Shown one piece after another: positions 6,875 through 12,221 of a DNA stretch of 12,221 bases. Made by a program: the position numbers and the translations under genes. This stretch comes from JBHHYR01 sp046757585 (lineage in GTDB: Bacteria; Desulfobacterota; Binatia; HRBIN30), in contig JBHHYR010000116.1 of assembly GCA_046757585.1 (NCBI GenBank), positions 1 through 12,221 of the forward strand, written 5' to 3'. The notes beneath the pieces were generated by a model. It worked only from the letters and a program-made list of their open reading frames with translations. It was not told where the DNA came from and did not search any database. Positions within the stretch are counted from its first letter, which is position 1. Each line of letters opens with the position of its first letter.

Positions 6875-7849
6875 GTGGCCTTATTGGATGTGCGGAACCT
6901 GCACACGAGTTTCGTGACGCCGCAGGGGGAAGCGCGGGCGGTGGATGACATCAGCTTCAGCGTCGAGGCGGGCCGGACGCTGGGCATTGTCGGCGAGTCC
7001 GGCTGTGGGAAGACCATGACCGCGTTGTCCATCCTGCGGCTGACACCGCCTTCGGGGCGGATCGTCGGCGGCGAGATTCTCTTCGATGGCCGCGACCTTC
7101 TGAGGCTGAGCGACGCCGAGATGCGGCGCCTGCGCGGCAACGCCATCGCCATGATCTTTCAGGAGCCGATGAGCTCCTTAAACCCGGTGTTCACCGTCGG
7201 CAACCAGATCGCCGAAGCCGTCCGGCTACATCAAAAACTCAGCTGGGCGGCAGCGCGCGCGCGCGCGCTCGAGATGCTGAAACTCGTCGAGATGCCCGAG
7301 GCCGAGCGGCGGGTGAATGACTACCCGCACCAGCTCAGTGGTGGCATGCGCCAGCGCGTCATGATCGCCATGGCCCTGTCCTGCCGCCCGCGGCTGCTGA
7401 TCGCCGACGAGCCAACCACAGCGCTGGACGTGACTATCCAGGCTCAGATTCTCGATCTGCTCGCGGGCTTACAGCAGCAGCTCGGTATGGCCATGATTCT
7501 TGTGACCCACGACCTTGGCATCGTCGCGGAGCGCGCGCACGAGGTCGCGATCATGTATGCCGGTCGTATCGTCGAACGCGCGCCGGTCGCGGCCATCTTT
7601 GCGCGTCCGCTGCACCCGTACACTCGCGGTCTGCTGCAGTCGGTTCCCAAAGTCGGACGCGAGCGCACCCGGCGGCTCGACGCCATTCCCGGTCTCGTGC
7701 CGGATCTGCTGCACTTACCCTCCGGCTGCCATTTTCGCGATCGCTGCTCCCTGGCGATCACCCGCTGCAGCGCCACCGACCCTCCCTTGGAGGCCCTGAG
7801 GCCGAACCACTGGGCCGCCTGCATTCGGGCGGCCGAACAGGAATGGTAG
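6875..7849 (+). CDS. dppD: Dpp/Opp-type ABC transporter ATP-binding protein (DppD-like)
   Basis: This is the first of two cytoplasmic ATPases powering a peptide-type importer. From GTG 6875 it has 324 residues. All nucleotide-binding motifs are intact: Walker A GESGCGKT (40-47), Q-loop Q96 in MIFQEPMSSLNP, signature LSGGMRQ (154-160), Walker B LLIADEP (174-180) and H-loop His212. The oligopeptide/dipeptide C-terminal domain follows (HPYTRGLLQSVP), with cysteines 285, 291, 298 and 316 spaced as in members that hold an iron-sulfur cluster. The start is chosen because ALLDVRNL aligns with the N-terminus of E. coli DppD (MALLNV). The frame is open back to GTG 6779, which would add a Cys-rich 32-residue extension. 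Its AGGAGG (6852-6857) is 17 bases from GTG 6875, longer than ideal. The 111 bases after the binding-protein gene hold no permease. Confidence 0.92.
   Translation: MALLDVRNLHTSFVTPQGEARAVDDISFSVEAGRTLGIVGESGCGKTMTALSILRLTPPSGRIVGGEILFDGRDLLRLSDAEMRRLRGNAIAMIFQEPMSSLNPVFTVGNQIAEAVRLHQKLSWAAARARALEMLKLVEMPEAERRVNDYPHQLSGGMRQRVMIAMALSCRPRLLIADEPTTALDVTIQAQILDLLAGLQQQLGMAMILVTHDLGIVAERAHEVAIMYAGRIVERAPVAAIFARPLHPYTRGLLQSVPKVGRERTRRLDAIPGLVPDLLHLPSGCHFRDRCSLAITRCSATDPPLEALRPNHWAACIRAAEQEW
7253..7268 (+). repeat. (GC)8 dinucleotide tract inside the dppD-like gene
   Basis: Eight tandem GC units run within the coding sequence, in the Ala/Arg stretch AAARARAL between the Q-loop and the signature motif. 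Such tracts are prone to strand slippage and can take up Z-form DNA. The reading frame is intact at this length. A change of one repeat unit would shift it before the ABC signature. Confidence 0.6.
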
Positions 7850-7857
7850 AAGCCACG

Positions 7858-7923
7858 ATGTCTCCTGCACGTCTGCACGGCTCCATCATCGACCACGTGC
7901 CTTCCACCGCTACCGCCGCATGA
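7858..7923 (+). CDS. Possible 21-residue mini-ORF coupled to the dppF-like gene
   Basis: ATG 7858 begins eight bases after the dppD-like stop and opens a 21-codon frame (MSPARLHGSIIDHVPSTATA, one more Ala, stop). Its TGA (7921-7923) overlaps the ATG of the dppF-like gene as ATGA. AGAAG (7848-7852) five bases before the ATG is one mismatch from AGGAG. The dppF-like gene has no Shine-Dalgarno sequence of its own, so ribosomes finishing this mini-ORF could restart on it. The peptide resembles nothing known to me and it may be a translational coupler rather than a functional protein. Chance is also possible. Confidence 0.3.
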   Translation: MSPARLHGSIIDHVPSTATAA

Positions 7924-8885
7924 CGCCGCTGCTCGAAACGCGCAAGCTGCGCAAGTACTTTCCGGTCGAGGGTGGCCTCTTCCGCCACCCGCAGTTCGTG
8001 CGTGCGGTCGACGGGGTTGATCTGACCGTGCAGGTCGGCGAGACGCTCGGGATCGTGGGGGAGTCGGGGTGTGGAAAGTCGACGCTCGGCCGCCTCATCT
8101 TGCGCCTGCTCGAACCGACCAGCGGTGAAGTTCGGTTCCAGGGCGAGAACCTGGGCGCACTGAGTGCGAGGGTGCTCAGGCGAAAACGGCGCGAAATGCA
8201 GATCATCTTTCAGGATCCGTACGGCTCCCTGAACCCTCGCCTGCGGGTAGGCAAAATTGTCGGCGAGGGTCTGGAGATTCACCAGCTTGCCCGCGGAGCA
8301 GAGAAGAAGCGTCAGGTCATGGAACTGCTTGAGCGGGTCGGCCTGCGGCCAGAGGCTTACGCACGCTATCCACACGAGTTCAGCGGCGGCCAACGCCAGC
8401 GCATTGGTATCGCGCGCGCCCTGGCCGTACGCCCCCGCTTGATCGTCGCGGACGAGCCGGTGTCGGCGCTTGATGTGTCCATCCAAGCGCAGATCGTAAA
8501 TCTCCTCCAGGACTTGCAGGAGGAGAGGGGATTGACGTACGTATTCATTGCACACGACCTACGGGTTGTGGAACATATCAGCCATCGGGTAGCGATCATG
8601 TACCTCGGCAAGGTTGTGGAGTTGGCGGCGAATGTGGAGATCTATCGCAACCCGCGTCACCCGTATACGCGTGCGTTGCTGTCGGCGGTGCCAGTCCCGG
8701 ATCCAGGTGCGCGGCGGGAGCGCATGCTTCTGGCCGGTGACGTGCCGAGCCCGATCTGTCCGCCACCCGGCTGCGCGTTTCACCCGCGCTGTCCATTCGC
8801 TGAAGAGCGCTGCCGCCGCACCGTGCCGCAGCTGACGGTCGGGCAGAACGGGCATGCTGTCGCCTGTCATGTGTTTCCTGCATGA
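7920..8885 (+). CDS. dppF: Dpp/Opp-type ABC transporter ATP-binding protein (DppF-like)
   Basis: This is the second ATPase of the pair, 321 residues, pairing with the DppD-like protein as a heterodimer in this family. The motifs are complete: Walker A GESGCGKST (47-55), Q-loop Q98 in IIFQDPYGSLNPR, signature FSGGQRQ (154-160), Walker B LIVADEP (174-180) and H-loop His212. The segment KYFPVEGGLFRH near residues 12-23 and the DPYGSLNPR Q-loop are typical of the DppF/OppF side. The C-terminal oligopeptide domain (HPYTRALLSAVP) ends in cysteines 285, 291, 298 and 316, in the iron-sulfur-type pattern. ATG 7920 is the only standard start in this frame after the previous gene, but it lacks a ribosome binding site. 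It overlaps the stop of a mini-ORF and is probably translated by coupling. Confidence 0.94.
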   Translation: MTPLLETRKLRKYFPVEGGLFRHPQFVRAVDGVDLTVQVGETLGIVGESGCGKSTLGRLILRLLEPTSGEVRFQGENLGALSARVLRRKRREMQIIFQDPYGSLNPRLRVGKIVGEGLEIHQLARGAEKKRQVMELLERVGLRPEAYARYPHEFSGGQRQRIGIARALAVRPRLIVADEPVSALDVSIQAQIVNLLQDLQEERGLTYVFIAHDLRVVEHISHRVAIMYLGKVVELAANVEIYRNPRHPYTRALLSAVPVPDPGARRERMLLAGDVPSPICPPPGCAFHPRCPFAEERCRRTVPQLTVGQNGHAVACHVFPA

Positions 8886-8891
8886 GGGAGG

Positions 8892-8899
8892 AAGGAGGG
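8892..8899 (+). promoter_or_regulatory. Strong ribosome binding site deciding the bactofilin start
   Basis: AAGGAGGG lies six bases before GTG 8906. An in-frame ATG at 8882 overlaps the dppF-like stop (ATGA) but has no comparable site upstream, so GTG 8906 is the favoured start of the bactofilin. Confidence 0.7.
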
Positions 8900-8905
8900 A
8901 CTGCG

Positions 8906-9340
8906 GTGTTCCGGAAACGGCGGGCTGGTCTGAGGGCTCCGGTGCGTGCGCGGCCGCAAAGGCCGGGCGGCTGGCAGGTAGCGGACACGCGGTTGGTCGC
9001 GCCGGCGCCGGTCCTCCGCCCCGCACTGGGGCGTGATACGCACGTCAGTGGGCGGCTGAGCTTTACGGTCCCGACCCGGATCGACGGCCGATTGCGCGGC
9101 GAGGTGCGTGCGACTAAGTTGCTGGTGGTCGGAGAGCATGCCGTTGTGGAGGGAATCGTCCGTGCATTCAAGCTCGTGGTCCTTGGCGAAGTACGCGGCG
9201 AGGTGCGCGGCGCTCAGCGCGTCGAGGTCGGCACGCAGGGGCGGTTGCTTGGCACGGTGGAAACCCGCAGTCTGGTTGTCAAGGAAGGCGGCTGCCTGGA
9301 TGGCGACTGCCACATCGTACCGCCCCTCCCGGCGGTGTAG
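8906..9340 (+). CDS. Bactofilin (polymer-forming cytoskeletal protein)
   Basis: Bactofilins self-assemble without nucleotide into filaments that act as scaffolds, often under the inner membrane, for cell-wall or appendage-related proteins. From GTG 8906 the protein has 144 residues. A basic, Pro/Arg-rich tail of about 40 residues comes first, then the DUF583 right-handed beta-helix core from about 43 to 139. The core shows the hallmark short repeats: VSGRLSFTVPTRIDGRLRGE, then LLVVGEHAVVEGIV, LVVLGEVRGEV, VEVGTQGRLLGTV and LVVKEGGCLDGD. There are no transmembrane segments. The upstream ATG 8882 would add eight residues (MREEGGTA) and overlap the dppF-like gene by four bases. Close spacing puts this scaffold in one transcript with the ABC importer genes. 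What it scaffolds is unknown. Confidence 0.9.
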   Translation: MFRKRRAGLRAPVRARPQRPGGWQVADTRLVAPAPVLRPALGRDTHVSGRLSFTVPTRIDGRLRGEVRATKLLVVGEHAVVEGIVRAFKLVVLGEVRGEVRGAQRVEVGTQGRLLGTVETRSLVVKEGGCLDGDCHIVPPLPAV

Positions 9341-9369
9341 GAGTCGCCGGCAGTGAGCAGGAGGTAATG

Positions 9370-9562
9370 CGGGACGCAGCGGCCGTTCGCCGGCCGGTGA
9401 GTGCACCGCGCCCTCCGGCGCTTGCCCGGCGCCGCCTTCCGTGTTGTCGAGGCCGGCGATCACTCATTCAACTCGCCGACAAAGATGGAGCGGAACGTGC
9501 ACGCCGTGTGGGAGGAGATCGTCACCATCAGGGTGCAGTGGTTGCGGACCCTGCCGCGCTGA
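9370..9562 (+). pseudogene. C-terminal remnant of an alpha/beta hydrolase (Tex30/KANL3-like)
   Basis: The 288-base gap between the bactofilin and DUF3467 genes holds a decayed coding fragment. In the frame 9401-9559 (stop TGA 9560-9562), 53 codons read as a hydrolase C-terminus: LPGAAFRVVEAGDHSF, with the GDH carrying the expected catalytic His, then WEEIVTIRVQWLR, the usual closing helix. A TGA at 9398-9400 precedes it in this frame, but one frame over RDAAAVRRPV (9370-9399) continues the similarity. Joining the two by a one-base shift at 9400 puts the RD aspartate 29 residues before the His, the normal acid-to-His spacing. The nucleophile half is absent and no ribosome binding site or start fits. 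Codons are GC-rich in the third position, as in real genes here. I infer a truncated, frameshifted relic. Confidence 0.6.
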
Positions 9563-9628
9563 GTGGTGACGGCGAAAGGGCCGAGGCGACCGGCATGCTC
9601 GCCCGGCTTCGTTGAAAGGAAGAGCGCC

Positions 9629-9937
9629 ATGGCCGACGAACTCAAGCAGCAACAGAATCAAGTACACATTCAGATCGACGCACAGCACGCGACCGGGGTA
9701 TACTCCAACCTGATGATGATCAGCCACCGCAAGGAGGAATTCATCCTCGACTTCCTTTTCGTCCAGCCGCAGCGGACGCCGCAGGGGCAAGCGGTCGCCA
9801 ATCTCCGCTCCCGCGTGATCACAACGCCTGAGCACATGAGACGCATCCTCAAGGCGATCGAGGAGAACGTCGGCCGCTACGAGCAGGCGTTCGGCCCAAT
9901 CCAAGCGGCGACCGATATGCCGCGGGTCGTACATTGA
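9629..9937 (+). CDS. DUF3467 family protein
   Basis: This 102-residue soluble protein matches DUF3467: an early beta strand (VHIQIDA), YSNLMMISHRKEEFILDFLF, which is the family core, a middle segment with RVITTPEHMRRILKAIEENV, and a helical end. No catalytic residues are known for the family. It is widespread in bacteria as a small single-domain protein of unknown role. The start is ATG 9629, chosen because AAAGGAAG (9615-9622) lies six bases before it and because the family begins close to this point; an upstream GTG (9563) in the same frame gives an unlikely extension. It follows the hydrolase remnant and is separated from the next gene by 165 bases, so it may close the long plus-strand run. 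Confidence 0.85.
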   Translation: MADELKQQQNQVHIQIDAQHATGVYSNLMMISHRKEEFILDFLFVQPQRTPQGQAVANLRSRVITTPEHMRRILKAIEENVGRYEQAFGPIQAATDMPRVVH

Positions 9938-10057
9938 TCTGGTAGCGCGGCGGAGCGTGTACCACCTGCGCTGTGCTAGACGCTTGAAGGCAGGAACTCG
10001 TCGTTCATGAGTCAGAGTTCGTTCAAAGCCGCCCACAGCGACGCAACGCGGAGCGGA

Positions 10058-10069
10058 CCCGTCGACGGG
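10058..10069. repeat. Perfect 12-bp palindrome upstream of the peptidase gene
   Basis: CCCGTCGACGGG is fully self-complementary and lies 33 bases before the ATG of the peptidase gene, in a 165-base gap between genes. With no central loop it suits a dimeric DNA-binding protein better than an RNA hairpin. It may also be chance in GC-rich DNA. Confidence 0.25.
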
Positions 10070-10102
10070 ACGCTGGGCGCAGCCCGCTAGACTCGTTCGT
10101 GC

Positions 10103-11725
10103 ATGGGTACGCAAGGCGCCTTTGATGTCGTGCTGTTTGGCTACCGCAACGATGTCGCGCGGGCGCGTGTGCTGGAGTACCTGGATCGGCTCCCCGTCGC
10201 GTGTGGTGGTCCAACCCTTCTTGACCGCAACAGCGGCCTGCCGCAGCGACTGTTCGCTGCGCTGCAGCACGAACCGGCAGAACAGCTACGAGCCACGCTT
10301 GAAGCGCTGGGGGCGCAGGTCGCGTTACTCGACGTTACTACAGCCGGATCCCCACCACGCAGTGTTCCCCTCCGGGTTGGCTTGCCCCACCGGGCCCCGC
10401 CGGGGCGCCGGGCGCGCCCGTTTCTGCTGCTGCTCCTCGTCGCGCTCGGGGCCCTGGCGTACCTGTGGCACCAGGTCGGGCCGGCAGCGCATCCTGACGA
10501 AACGCTGATTCGTCTCGCACCGCAGCGTGCAACACTGCATCGCTTTACCAGACGCGCCGGTTCACCGGAGGCCGTCATACTCAACGAAGCTGCGATCAAG
10601 CTCACCGCCGCGGGCAATTTTCGCGATGCGGTGGGCCAGCTGCAGCGCGCCCGCCGTCTGGCGCCCGCTGAACGAATACTGACGCGCAATCTGCAGACCG
10701 TGCTGTTCAACTGGGGCGTTGCCGAGCTCCGAGCGCACCACCTCGCTGCCGCTGGGGATCACCTGCAGGCCGCAGCACAGCTGGGGGAGCGCCCCGACGT
10801 GTTGCGCGCACTCGGGGTCACGCATCTGCGCGAAGAGGAGTACGTTGAGGCAACGGCAAACTTGGAACGCGCGCTACGGATGCAGCCCGCCGACCCGCAT
10901 ACGATGCTCGCCCTGGCCGAGGCCTATCTCAAACAGGACAAGCGCCCGCAAGCACTCGATCTCTTGCAACGTGCCAAGGAAGCCGGCGCGCGGAGCACCG
11001 CGCTCGACAGACGCATCCAGCGCCTGAGCCGCGAGGTCGACGCGGAATGGGACTTCGTTGCACTCGAGAGCCCCCACTTCCGCGTGAGCTTCGCGGACGA
11101 CGAGGATCACGGAGCGGTGCAGCTCGTGCTCGACACGCTCGAAGACGCCTACGAGGTCGTCGGCCGCAAGTTCAACTTCTATCCGGACGAACAGACGCTG
11201 GTCGTCCTGTATACGCGGCAGGATTTTCATGCCGTCACGCAGACGCCCGACTGGGCCGGCGCCGCCTTTGACGGCCGCATCAAGCTGCCTGTGCGTGGCT
11301 TGACCCCTGGCGACGCGAGGCTGCCACGGATCGTCCGGCATGAATACGCGCACAGCTTGGTGGGACGACTGAGTGCGGGGCGTTGCCCCGTATGGCTCAA
11401 CGAGGGCTTGGCCGTCTGGGCGGAGGAGGCAGAAGACGGAGAACGGGAAGCCTGGGCCGAAAACAAGCTCGCGGATCAGGCGCTGTTCACGCTCGGCGAG
11501 CTGAACAGCACGTTCGCCCGGCTCCCAGCCGCCAGGGCTGAGGTCGCGTACGCCGAAAGCTATCTCGCCGTGCGGGCGCTCGTCGACGACTACGGCCCGC
11601 GGAAGATCACAGCTTTGCTCGCCGCTCTACAGCGCCACCGCAAGATCGACGATGCCTTCGCAGCGATCTACCCGGACGATTTCGGAGAGTTCCACAGCCG
11701 GCTGCTGCGCCAACTCGGCGGATGA
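10103..11725 (+). CDS. Membrane-anchored L7/L12-like domain, TPR and HExxH-type metallopeptidase protein
   Basis: This 540-residue protein has four parts. Residues 7-77 resemble the C-terminal domain of ribosomal protein bL7/L12: FDVVLFGYRNDVARARVLEY at the start and LRATLEALGAQVALLD at the end, following the beta-alpha-alpha-beta pattern. A transmembrane helix spans 106-123 (PFLLLLLVALGALAYLW), preceded by an Arg-rich stretch, which suggests the N-terminus is cytoplasmic and the rest periplasmic. TPR-like helices fill about 155-310. The C-terminal domain is a peptidase-MA-type gluzincin: HEYAH at 413-417 gives two zinc ligands and the catalytic Glu, and WLNEG at 431-435 gives the third ligand, E434. 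The motifs look active. Substrate is unknown. ATG 10103 has no clear ribosome binding site, but its domain starts immediately. The combination of L7/L12-like domain and protease is unusual. Confidence 0.85.
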   Translation: MGTQGAFDVVLFGYRNDVARARVLEYLDRLPVACGGPTLLDRNSGLPQRLFAALQHEPAEQLRATLEALGAQVALLDVTTAGSPPRSVPLRVGLPHRAPPGRRARPFLLLLLVALGALAYLWHQVGPAAHPDETLIRLAPQRATLHRFTRRAGSPEAVILNEAAIKLTAAGNFRDAVGQLQRARRLAPAERILTRNLQTVLFNWGVAELRAHHLAAAGDHLQAAAQLGERPDVLRALGVTHLREEEYVEATANLERALRMQPADPHTMLALAEAYLKQDKRPQALDLLQRAKEAGARSTALDRRIQRLSREVDAEWDFVALESPHFRVSFADDEDHGAVQLVLDTLEDAYEVVGRKFNFYPDEQTLVVLYTRQDFHAVTQTPDWAGAAFDGRIKLPVRGLTPGDARLPRIVRHEYAHSLVGRLSAGRCPVWLNEGLAVWAEEAEDGEREAWAENKLADQALFTLGELNSTFARLPAARAEVAYAESYLAVRALVDDYGPRKITALLAALQRHRKIDDAFAAIYPDDFGEFHSRLLRQLGG

Positions 11726-11738
11726 GCCCCCCGCACAG

Positions 11739-11766
11739 TTGACAGTCGAGGGTCGATGGCTACAAA
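11739..11766 (+). promoter_or_regulatory. Sigma70-like promoter for gloA
   Basis: A perfect TTGACA (11739-11744) and TACAAA (11761-11766, 4/6 match) are 16 bases apart, in the gap between the peptidase and glyoxalase genes. Transcription would begin near 11773, giving a leader of about 60 bases. This suggests gloA can be expressed on its own. Confidence 0.45.
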
Positions 11767-11823
11767 GCGAGATGCGCGTGGGGGCACGGTTTCGTACGCG
11801 CTGGGGCCGGACGATCGCGCGCC

Positions 11824-11829
11824 AGGAGG
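11824..11829 (+). promoter_or_regulatory. Ribosome binding site deciding the gloA start
   Basis: AGGAGG lies four bases before ATG 11834. It supports this start over an in-frame ATG at 11756, which falls within the promoter and would add 26 unrelated residues. Confidence 0.75.
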
Positions 11830-11833
11830 GCAT

Positions 11834-12217
11834 ATGCGACTGTTACACACGATGATCCGCGTGAACGATCTGGACCAATCGCTGCGGTTTTACTGCGATT
11901 GCCTTGGTATGACCCTGCTGCGCAAGAAGGACTATTCGGGCGGGCGTTTCACGCTCGCCTTCGTCGGCTACGGGGCCGAGACGGATCACACCGTTATCGA
12001 ACTGACGTATAACTGGGACACGCACCACTACAATCTGGGCGATGGGTTCGGGCACCTCGCCATCGGCGTTGCGGACATCCATGCTGCCTGCCAGGAGATG
12101 CGTGCCAAGGGGGTCAAAGTCGTGCGTGACCCTGGGCCCATGAAACACGGCGGCTCGGAGATCGCCTTCGTCGAGGATCCGAACGGTTACCGGATCGAGC
12201 TCATTCAGAGGTCCTGA
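11834..12217 (+). CDS. gloA: Glyoxalase I (lactoylglutathione lyase)
   Basis: GloA converts the hemithioacetal of methylglyoxal and glutathione into S-lactoylglutathione, the first step of methylglyoxal detoxification in the cytoplasm. The protein has 127 residues, close to the 135 of E. coli GloA. It begins MRLLHTMIRVNDLDQSLRFY, the glyoxalase signature, and contains the two betaalphabetabetabeta repeats of the fold. The four metal ligands fall at exactly the E. coli positions: H5, E56 (in VIELTYNWD), H74 (in GFGHLAIGV) and E122 (in YRIELI). This confirms the start at 11834. The short form without the extra loops of the human enzyme suggests the Ni/Co-dependent class. Its own promoter and strong ribosome binding site point to separate expression. 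Four bases of the window remain after the stop. Confidence 0.96.
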   Translation: MRLLHTMIRVNDLDQSLRFYCDCLGMTLLRKKDYSGGRFTLAFVGYGAETDHTVIELTYNWDTHHYNLGDGFGHLAIGVADIHAACQEMRAKGVKVVRDPGPMKHGGSEIAFVEDPNGYRIELIQRS

Positions 12218-12221
12218 CAAT

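Noticed and set aside
7758..8555. 265-residue minus-strand frame
   Set aside because: It is antisense to the strongly conserved dppF-like gene and resembles no protein family.
9367..9615. 82-residue plus-strand frame with AGGAGG just upstream
   Set aside because: The spacer is only two bases and the protein is Arg/Ala/Pro-rich without a family. Only its first codons match the hydrolase relic, and the rest of that relic is in another frame.
9464..10270. 268-residue open frame on the minus strand
   Set aside because: It lies opposite the DUF3467 gene and the hydrolase remnant, has no recognisable domain, and is Arg/His-rich as expected for antisense frames in GC-rich DNA.
11756..11833. Upstream extension of gloA from ATG 11756
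   Set aside because: Metal ligand numbering (H5, E56, H74, E122) and AGGAGG at 11824 both fix the start at 11834.

Overview
This is a high-GC stretch of a Gram-negative bacterial chromosome. An outer membrane is implied by three putative lipoproteins, a LolB/DUF4292-like protein and several exported proteins. Gene content (TPR lipoprotein, bactofilin, DUF3467, membrane-anchored TPR metallopeptidase, TTG/GTG starts) is reminiscent of deltaproteobacterial or Binatota/Desulfobacterota-like genomes. That placement is an impression from protein families; no rRNA or phylogenetic marker is present. I see no tRNA, rRNA, CRISPR array, integrase or insertion sequence.

Layout. (1) 30-1746, minus strand: a two-gene operon of a secreted DUF4124/FxLYD-type protein followed by a GalT-like nucleotidyltransferase with an extra N-terminal CxxC segment. 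A good sigma70-like promoter (1782-1810) lies in the divergent intergenic region. (2) 1890-2255, plus strand: a small cytoplasmic helical protein I do not recognise. (3) 2444-9340, plus strand: a tightly packed run of a TPR lipoprotein, a LolB/DUF4292-like lipoprotein, a family-5 peptide-type substrate-binding lipoprotein, two Dpp/Opp-type ATPases and a bactofilin. Most junctions are overlaps or short gaps. (4) 9370-9562: a decayed C-terminal remnant of an alpha/beta hydrolase, not visible as a normal ORF. (5) 9629-9937: a DUF3467 protein. (6) 10103-11725: a single-pass membrane protein joining a ribosomal L7/L12 C-terminal-like domain, TPRs and an HEYAH zinc peptidase domain. (7) 11834-12217: glyoxalase I, with its own TTGACA-type promoter.

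How the genes fit together. The central run looks like an envelope operon: outer-membrane lipoprotein handling (TPR plus LolB-like), an ABC importer for peptides or another small solute, and a bactofilin scaffold. The importer is incomplete here. It has the binding protein and both ATPases but no permease gene where dppB/dppC usually sit. The most unusual items are the L7/L12-like/TPR/peptidase architecture, the permease-less ABC cluster, the hidden hydrolase remnant, and a mini-ORF whose stop codon overlaps the start of the second ATPase gene. Nothing amounts to an obvious new defence or mobile system.
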